64,000 nucleotides of DNA, from assembly GCA_035578155.1 (NCBI GenBank), contig JAPWDM010000006.1:12106305-12170304 (forward strand), given 5' to 3'. Position 1 is the stretch's first letter, and the number at the start of each line of letters is the position of its first letter. A program made the translations under genes and the position numbers. Below the pieces are notes generated by a model. It did no database searches and was not told where the DNA came from. It saw only the letters and a list, made by a program, of their open reading frames with translations. Shown one piece after another: positions 62,901-64,000 of this stretch. Source of the stretch: Brachynemurus nebulosus. Its lineage: Eukaryota > Arthropoda > Insecta > Neuroptera > Myrmeleontidae.

Positions 62901-63386
62901 TCAGTCTTTTTTTGGAAATTTTGATCGAATATAATATACCGCGAAAATTAACAAAAAAAATTTTCGTCTTTTCAGACAATCATCTACAAACTCCTAACTT
63001 ATTGGGGCTACGATGGCTTCATGACCCGTATGAGTTCGATCCAAGACTACTATCGAGCTCGTCGCGATATTACCATAGCGGCAATGGAACGTCACCTGAC
63101 CGGCCTCTGTTACTGGTCCGTGCCAAACGCTGGAATGTTCGTTTGGATCGAAGTAATCGGCATCCCGGACGTGTACGATATGTTAATGACCAGAGGCATT
63201 CAAAAATTCATAATATTCGCACCAGGACACGCATTTATGGCTGACGCGGATCGCGCGTGCAACTACATTCGCGCGGCATTCTCAAAAGTTGATCCGGAAA
63301 AAATTGATACCGCTATGGCATATCTGGCGGAATTGATACGTGAAGAACATGAACTTTTGCGATTAAAATTGGAAAATTGTACATAA
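44866..63386 (+). CDS. AADAT: Kynurenine / alpha-aminoadipate aminotransferase (AADAT/KAT II-like), four exons
   Basis: This is a PLP-dependent fold type I aminotransferase. The family transfers the amino group of kynurenine or 2-aminoadipate to 2-oxoglutarate, making kynurenate or 2-oxoadipate. The exons 44866-44947, 58785-59143, 59220-59675 and 62976-63386 join in phase to 1308 nt, 435 residues plus stop, close to the ~425 of the family. Visible family marks: SLAEGMPN near residue 40, Y79, GSQDG near 115-119, YSGT at 141-144, NPTGANPTG with the PLP-contacting N201, EDDAY at 228-232 and SLSKIISSGLR with the Schiff-base lysine K262. The human enzyme has EDDPY where this one has EDDAY. I see no clear mitochondrial presequence. 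Intron 1 is 13.8 kb and holds a complete endogenous retrovirus in the same orientation. Substrate preference cannot be read from sequence. Confidence 0.9.
44948..45271 (+). other. Intron 1, part before the retrovirus
   Basis: Noncoding. A fragment near 44988-45010 reads TTTTTAACCGACTTCAAAAA, the same end word as the foldback element at 53587-53818. A related MITE end may therefore lie here. Confidence 0.5.
45272..45275. repeat. Left target-site duplication (GTAC) of the LTR retrotransposon
   Basis: GTAC directly before the 5' LTR; repeated at 52878-52881 directly after the 3' LTR. Four base pairs is normal for gypsy-type integrases. Confidence 0.9.
45410..45446 (+). promoter_or_regulatory. 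LTR core promoter: TATA box and initiator
   Basis: TATAAAT at 45410-45416 and TCAGTT at 45441-45446, about 31 bp apart, match an insect TATA plus initiator promoter. The predicted start is the A at 45443. The same pair is in the 3' LTR at +7147. Confidence 0.7.
45489..45494 (+). terminator. LTR polyadenylation signal
   Basis: AATAAA, repeated at 52636-52641 in the 3' LTR, where it would end the genomic transcript. The 5' copy lies only ~45 bp after the predicted start. Confidence 0.6.
45738..45755 (+). other. Primer binding site, tRNA-Leu type
   Basis: TGGTGTCAGAAGTGGGAT, seven bases after the LTR, is complementary to the 3' end (CCA included) of insect tRNA-Leu, whose tail reads ATCCCACTTCTGACA. 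A 12-base copy of this site (TGGTGTCAGAAG) also lies inside the LTR at 45668-45679. Confidence 0.8.
45865..47061 (+). CDS. gag: Gag protein of the endogenous retrovirus
   Basis: Structural capsid polyprotein, 398 residues, from the first ATG after the primer site. The N-terminal ~90 residues are serine-rich and probably disordered. Residues ~100-270 are the likely capsid region, with an alpha-helical, retrotransposon-Gag-like look (e.g. ETVTKYFERFNKLR). Two CCHC zinc knuckles follow: C287-C290-H295-C300 and C323-C326-H331-C336. They are expected to bind genomic RNA. The 3' end overlaps pol in the -1 frame, with a slippery site at 46956-46962. A perfect donor-like GTAAGT lies at 45961. Confidence 0.9.
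   Translation: MSTVGSSDSSSRSQYRSIKNDLGDSLSETSSNVSDKSCLPVFNELLLNHNSSFPDLTNLFSKMNLDQPDTSGEILTDDEIQSQSQPSSSKSKFETPRTPSFNYTAWIEPFQNNHNGGLHFCSQLGNTLKVAPSYLHQEILMFAFNKLPLDIQDEIPNINLDSIVSTIKRKFHTNRTQYLIDLDITNTKQNSNETVTKYFERFNKLRLEQLKLSREQDPFNHNNVKNYIEQTIASKFLINLNSQISIHLMDKHFRNIDEILPIALQLENKLKELNMIKHTNTHLEKYCKFCRTKTHNTKDCRKRNLTHIQTPNPTPNRYDAKTCSYCKYKGHTIDECRKKKYNDSLRAQLPRSQNQIISNNNTDPLNSNESNLGATELDPHSLEAQIQNCQFPTLPIIE
46956..47017 (+). promoter_or_regulatory. Programmed -1 frameshift signal (slippery heptamer plus pseudoknot)
   Basis: The heptamer TTTAAAC (46956-46962) is read in the gag frame as T-TTA-AAC, the required phase. The pol frame has a TGA at 46950-46952 just upstream and is then open. 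After an 8-nt spacer, stem 1 is ATCCAAC (46971-46977) with GTTGGAT (46992-46998). Loop bases GAGCC (46982-46986) can pair with GGCTC (47013-47017) as stem 2, giving an H-type pseudoknot. This would make Gag-Pol at a set ratio to Gag. Confidence 0.8.
46962..50474 (+). CDS. pol: Pol polyprotein: protease, reverse transcriptase, RNase H, integrase
   Basis: Made as Gag-Pol by -1 frameshifting; the frame is open from 46953, and no ATG is needed. Domains by nucleotide position: aspartic protease with DTGA at 47115; reverse transcriptase from ~47690 with the catalytic YIDD at 48069-48080; RNase H with its first Asp at 48516 and a TDHKPLEWL block near 48710; integrase zinc finger with His at 49389 and the CxxC at 49500-49511; catalytic triad D (49596), D (49773), E (49881) with the classic 35-residue spacing. 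A GPF-like motif follows near 50284. There is no stop or frameshift within it. The last 80 bases overlap env in another frame. Confidence 0.95.
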   Translation, partial: LERIQPGSHRVGSTFVRGSDTELSIPNTTHNRVNLTKLIFKLNNIECSFLVDTGASVSLIKEQFAENINENKKVPISGIESTTQLTKGTTQLHLSRNKYYFPYEFHVVDRNFNLPTDGVLGINFLNHYHATIDTKNNLIKFDNPITIKEINFISNNKIKYIENNLRLSHLDEITANLIKQICINNEKIFLNEKEKLTSTNILKHAIKVTDPSPISTKNYRFPKCHEKEVQTQISKMLEDGIIRESQSPYSSPIWIVPKKEDASGQKKWRIVIDYRKLNEVTIEDKYPLPNIEEILHNLNNSKYFSTLDLTSGFHQIEILEEDKKKTAFTIPGGHFEFNRMPFGLRNAPATFQRMINTALRKHLNTQCFVYIDDIIVFGETLEQHNKNLEEVLKTLIKCNLKIQPDKCEFLKKEIEYLGHVLTPDGIKPNPKKIQAIVELKQPKNVKDVQSFLGLVGYYRKFINNFSKLAKPLTTLLQKNKEFNWSKECEDSFKIFKEILIKEPILKYPDFSKQFILTTDASNIGIGSILSQIHNNEDLPIAYYSRTLSKTEQNYSTTEKELLGIVDSVKHFRPYLYGNKFVIRTDHKPLEWLFNCKDPTSKLVRWRLKLEEYEYKIIHKAGIKNTNADTLSRPVLHIQDYLAEKDLNNFTRWAEQFKEPVYFNQANLPLEDLNNLVLPFSVDLSNNNKFADFIKPKINNLQPLLNNTELIAHENKNIFIMPCKKTALEQITLANLFESLYTLYQYTQIINPSQLYIYDISQLSSLINEETFNKLLYYFFFGTNIDINILRTNTIIVRDPNEKTRLIKEAHSDLVSGHKGVKNTVKKLRQKYFWKNITKDVENFVRACPSCQTNKVPKNTKTPMVITDTPTNFNEMVSMDIMGPFAVTESGNKYVLTIQDNLTKFVNAYPIPQNTADYTAIKFLDHCTKYGFPKVILTDNGINFAANMIKELNKILNIKHKQTTPYNPQSNGSIERSHQELKNFLRNYVNENLDDWDHYLQFACYSYNTTENRHTNFTPYELVFGEKAKMLSEKSNLPLYDNFAQDVKDKITNLRKNANQNLKAAKQKNKQSYDKKTSFKTFNVGDKVLMFDNSAHKHDKNKKLKSYYKGPFEIIKTWPEKQVAQLNTKNRNQWIHYKHLKHFVSDVDTNSDVNNTSQPQPGTSYNRETGQ
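50385..50394 (+). promoter_or_regulatory. Candidate splice acceptor for the env mRNA
   Basis: TTTGTTTCAG ends directly before the env ATG at 50395. Errantivirus envelopes are known to come from a spliced subgenomic RNA. The best donor seen is GTAAGT at 45961 inside gag, in phase 0 with this acceptor. Confidence 0.6.
50395..52401 (+). CDS. env: Envelope glycoprotein (insect errantivirus / baculovirus F-like)
   Basis: Predicted type I membrane fusion protein, 668 residues from the ATG at 50395. An upstream TTG in frame is not used. It has a hydrophobic signal peptide (about 1-17), a basic cleavage-site-like cluster at 113-116, and then a glycine/hydrophobic segment at ~123-137 that resembles the fusion peptide of F-type errantivirus envelopes. 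Helical coiled-coil-like sequence follows at ~150-240, then a cysteine-bearing ectodomain. A transmembrane helix lies at ~548-568 and a cytoplasmic tail of ~100 residues follows. The frame is complete and undamaged. Family membership rests on architecture and the fusion-peptide region; the rest is too variable to recognise by eye. Confidence 0.88.
   Translation: MWIPIVMLTILVNLNRGQVTIEKLANNPGVYYNHLGEAKFINNYLNLIHYYNISFAQIILNNIPKYLDQLDSLCQLNNEKTNCKLTYELFTLEYTETLNRFNDLENSYFKFNKRKREIKYEHGWFDAIGSILHKITGNPDATDTEFLFNNVNKLIKEQSDVNTILQTQVRIITDSITQLNKTQSQILAIENKFNELTSHVNTISNEIDKNSKRTFLNQIEILLKELLSMLSKQISKFERSITLARHNLINFDILPPRTLIKELIKSKTLHLPFPPTYEHIEYYYKIIDTNLYNAKHTLIIEIKIPLVDLNEYDVYKIYSLPQPDPLIPHLYQTIKIRKPYLFTSKNRLTQSLSSTLEMCKEYQRQQFICRLSTTHKSYSEECETKLFDVTTHSIPIECETIKYYAEQEIWQQIHSNQWLTTSSNPISLTTNCNNQIKTYEIRSNEVTKVTLDKTCRGFTKTVELKPSQVLQTYIIEDYIPKIHLNYCEDCRNKSKRVTAITPLQLQFDNLDKLTLNHQHLQELDKQLNKEINDHIEFLGQSFTTSNWFTIKLIAGILTFLLFSYGSYKCGLFSLLFYVLPKIKNTCCSNGSPCIKIFNQCNNKKSRPLVHFASAPLMEPKDHAEHELQDTRQVTTIPNTYEELTRKSTTPKRKRREAAIQFELKPYRP
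52423..52877 (+). repeat. 3' LTR
   Basis: Identical by eye to 45276-45730 over all 455 bases. It follows a purine-rich tract and is followed by the GTAC duplication. The open frame 52779-52985 starting in it is an artefact. Confidence 0.95.
52878..52881. repeat. Right target-site duplication (GTAC)
   Basis: Matches 45272-45275. Confidence 0.9.
52902..53439. mobile_element. MITE/foldback element with ~130-bp inverted ends
   Basis: AAGGAACTAATTCGTAAC at 52902 faces its complement ending at 53439. The match continues for ~130 bp on each side with scattered differences (52902-53035 and 53308-53439). The interior has no gene. The retrovirus inserted within ~20 bp of its left end. No target duplication identified. 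Confidence 0.75.
53587..53818. mobile_element. Foldback element with ACCGACTTCAAAAA ends
   Basis: Arms 53587-53661 and 53739-53818 are complementary, including GCTTTTTTAAAAAACCGAC and AGTCAAGCGGGGCG. The same AACCGACTTCAAAAA word occurs at ~44995, so this is a repeated family. Confidence 0.75.
53819..54742. other. Intron 1, no feature seen
   Basis: AT-rich intronic sequence without recognisable repeat structure or coding frame. Confidence 0.5.
54743..56903. mobile_element. Outer inverted-repeat element interrupted by a foldback element
   Basis: CTACACGATGCTACGAAC at 54743-54760 is perfectly complementary to 56886-56903, and the adjoining CTTCCAACATTCGA words also pair. The left part (54743-55114) contains a direct duplication of about 50 bases (54967-55020 and 55048-55100). 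The middle is occupied by a second inverted-repeat element. Confidence 0.7.
55115..56762. mobile_element. Large foldback element (~600-bp arms) with internal tandem duplication
   Basis: The left arm from 55115 (ACAAGTAAAGGTCCCGAGGC) is repeated inverted up to 56762, with arms of roughly 600-680 bp and few differences. Near the centre a ~162-bp unit is duplicated in tandem on the left side (about 55633 and 55795). No transposase frame. Structure resembles foldback-type DNA elements; the superfamily is not determined. Confidence 0.8.
56904..57347. other. Intron 1, no feature seen
   Basis: AT-rich sequence between two transposon remnants; no gene or repeat recognised. Confidence 0.5.
57348..58469. 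mobile_element. TA-flanked MITE with repeated GGGGTAANTGTGAA motifs
   Basis: GGGTTGACCGGGGTAAATGT at the left end (57348) faces the near-complement ending GGTCAACCC at 58469; TA flanks both ends. The end motif GGGGTAAnTGTGAA recurs about eight times in both orientations (e.g. 57368, 57705, 57732, 58236, 58446). No transposase frame, so non-autonomous. Confidence 0.75.
58470..58784. other. Intron 1, 3' end
   Basis: AT-rich, ending in a pyrimidine-rich stretch and the acceptor TTATAG at 58779-58784. Confidence 0.7.
58785..59143 (+). CDS. AADAT: Aminotransferase coding exon 2
   Basis: Residues 28-147. It carries SLAEGMPN, the Y79 expected to contact PLP from the partner subunit, the GSQDG phosphate-binding-region motif and the PLYSGT segment with Y141. 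It ends in GTT before a GTAAGT donor (59144-59149). The ATG at 58790 is internal and should not be taken as the gene start. Confidence 0.93.
59144..59219 (+). other. Intron 2 (76 bp)
   Basis: GTAAGT donor, pyrimidine tract and TATAG acceptor. Removing it restores the conserved spacing between YSGT and the next block of the family. Confidence 0.9.
59220..59675 (+). CDS. AADAT: Aminotransferase coding exon 3
   Basis: Residues 148-299, the core of the PLP site: NPTGANPTG, EDDAY and SLSKIISSGLR with the Schiff-base lysine K262, followed by LHSSTLSQ. It ends CAG before the donor GTAAG at 59676. Confidence 0.95.
59676..60079 (+). other. Intron 3, first part
   Basis: Noncoding, AT-rich, with a T run at ~60020-60038. 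Confidence 0.6.
60080..60931. mobile_element. hAT-type MITE with 8-bp target duplication
   Basis: The element 60088-60923 has ends CAGGGCTGGGA and TCCCAGCCCTG and is flanked by perfect CATTTAAC duplications (60080-60087, 60924-60931). The CAGGG ends and an 8-bp duplication are the marks of the hAT superfamily. The interior has repeated AAAATGGAAAATGG-like words near both ends and no transposase. Confidence 0.92.
60932..61842 (+). other. Intron 3, middle part
   Basis: AT-rich, no feature seen. Confidence 0.5.
61843..61849 (-). terminator. RNA polymerase III terminator of the tRNA gene
   Basis: Seven T on the minus strand, six bases after the tRNA 3' end. Confidence 0.75.
61856..61927 (-). 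tRNA. tRNA-Glu (anticodon TTC)
   Basis: 72 nt on the minus strand. The acceptor stem TCCGGTA/TACCGGA pairs perfectly and the discriminator is A. The D region carries box A (TGGTCTAGTGGCTAGG), the anticodon loop CTTTCAC gives TTC, and box B reads GGTTCGATTCC. No intron and no encoded CCA. It lies antisense inside intron 3 of the aminotransferase gene. Confidence 0.95.
61928..62975 (+). other. Intron 3, last part
   Basis: AT-rich, no feature seen; ends with a pyrimidine tract and the acceptor TTTTCAG at 62969-62975. Confidence 0.6.
62976..63386 (+). CDS. AADAT: Aminotransferase coding exon 4
   Basis: Residues 300-435 and stop. This is the C-terminal small domain of the fold, with TGLCYWSVPNAGMFVWIEV, PGHAFMADAD and YIRAAFSKVDPEKID, all at the family's usual spacing. 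It starts in phase 0 after the AG acceptor. Confidence 0.95.
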   Translation, partial: TIIYKLLTYWGYDGFMTRMSSIQDYYRARRDITIAAMERHLTGLCYWSVPNAGMFVWIEVIGIPDVYDMLMTRGIQKFIIFAPGHAFMADADRACNYIRAAFSKVDPEKIDTAMAYLAELIREEHELLRLKLENCT

Positions 63387-64000
63387 CCGGAATTTTTTTT
63401 TTTGGGCGGAAAATTTGGAGTAAATATTTTATTTAAATCTCTATAAATATTCGTGTGTAGAGTATCGGTGCGCAGGTCGGCAAATGCGCCATCTAAACAA
63501 AATATGTATGTATTTCGAATCGGTGTGGATAAGGGGGCCAGCTATTGGGAGATACAATAAATAAATGTGGTAGTGGAGATCACAACCAGTCACTGTATGT
63601 TGGTGATGCAAAATGTGTTTCACTTTTTCAATGGAAGAGGACGCTAAATGCTTAACTAGCTATTAGATTTATAATTTTCTTGATTGTCTTGTAACGGCTT
63701 TTAAGTTTTATTATTTTTAAAAAAATGTATATTATAATATAGTATTAATTTTGATTCTTTACTGAGATGATTAATCTCTATATTGTTTTTAAAATGTAGT
63801 AATTAAGTTTTATTTAAATTAATTCAAATTTAATAATTAACTGTTTTTGTGTTTTATTTGATGATCCGTAATTTTTCAATTTACAATATCAATCGTTTTT
63901 ATAAGTATGAGATTACAAATGAAAGTAGAGGCTAATAGTGAAACTCGTCAAGTTTGTTTATAATCTCTGCTGCCTACTGGTGTTTTTTCAGTAATCGACC
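63387..64000 (+). other. 3' UTR and downstream DNA
   Basis: The first clear poly-A signal is AATAAA at 63556-63561 (overlapping ATAAATAAA), about 170 bases after the stop. Beyond it nothing is recognised up to the window end. Confidence 0.5.

Overview
This is an AT-rich stretch of a eukaryotic, almost certainly insect, nuclear genome. The grounds are a multi-exon gene with GT/AG introns, a nuclear tRNA-Glu, a Penelope-like element (PLE), a gypsy-type LTR retrotransposon carrying an envelope gene, a non-LTR retrotransposon fragment and many small inverted-repeat transposons. I do not assign an order or species.

Layout. 1-4317 is intergenic, with a MITE-like element, a long perfect palindrome and a repeat carrying a (TA)n array. 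4318-11719 is one compound PLE insertion: a full copy A, a 5'-truncated tandem copy B and an inverted 5'-truncated copy C, bounded by a 13-bp target duplication. Each copy carries a candidate hammerhead ribozyme. 11720-44634 has no gene that I can support. It holds a TGAGTCA-rich repeat, several foldback elements, a TA-flanked MITE (26889-27750), a non-LTR fragment lodged in a TA microsatellite (33566-34640) and a GTCTTG minisatellite.

44635-63561 is the only host protein gene I recognise: a kynurenine/alpha-aminoadipate aminotransferase of the AADAT/KAT II type. It has four coding exons (44866-44947, 58785-59143, 59220-59675, 62976-63386) that join in phase to a 435-residue protein. The first exon is short and lies 13.8 kb upstream of the second. 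Intron 1 carries, in sense orientation, an intact 7.6-kb endogenous retrovirus-like element (45276-52877). It has identical 455-bp LTRs, a GTAC target duplication, a tRNA-Leu primer site, gag, pol and env. A slippery heptamer with a predicted pseudoknot sits at the gag-pol overlap, and a candidate splice acceptor lies directly before the env ATG. The rest of intron 1 holds several inverted-repeat elements, including a 1.6-kb foldback nested in another element. Intron 3 holds a hAT-type MITE with a perfect 8-bp target duplication and an antisense tRNA-Glu(TTC).

The mobile elements look young: the LTRs are identical by eye, the three PLE copies show no differences that I noticed, and several target duplications are perfect. 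The most interesting signals are RNA structures: the hammerhead-like folds and the frameshift pseudoknot. Next are the arrangements of insertion ends, especially the PLE whose two outer ends are both 3' ends. All calls come from reading the sequence by eye; no database search or folding program was run.
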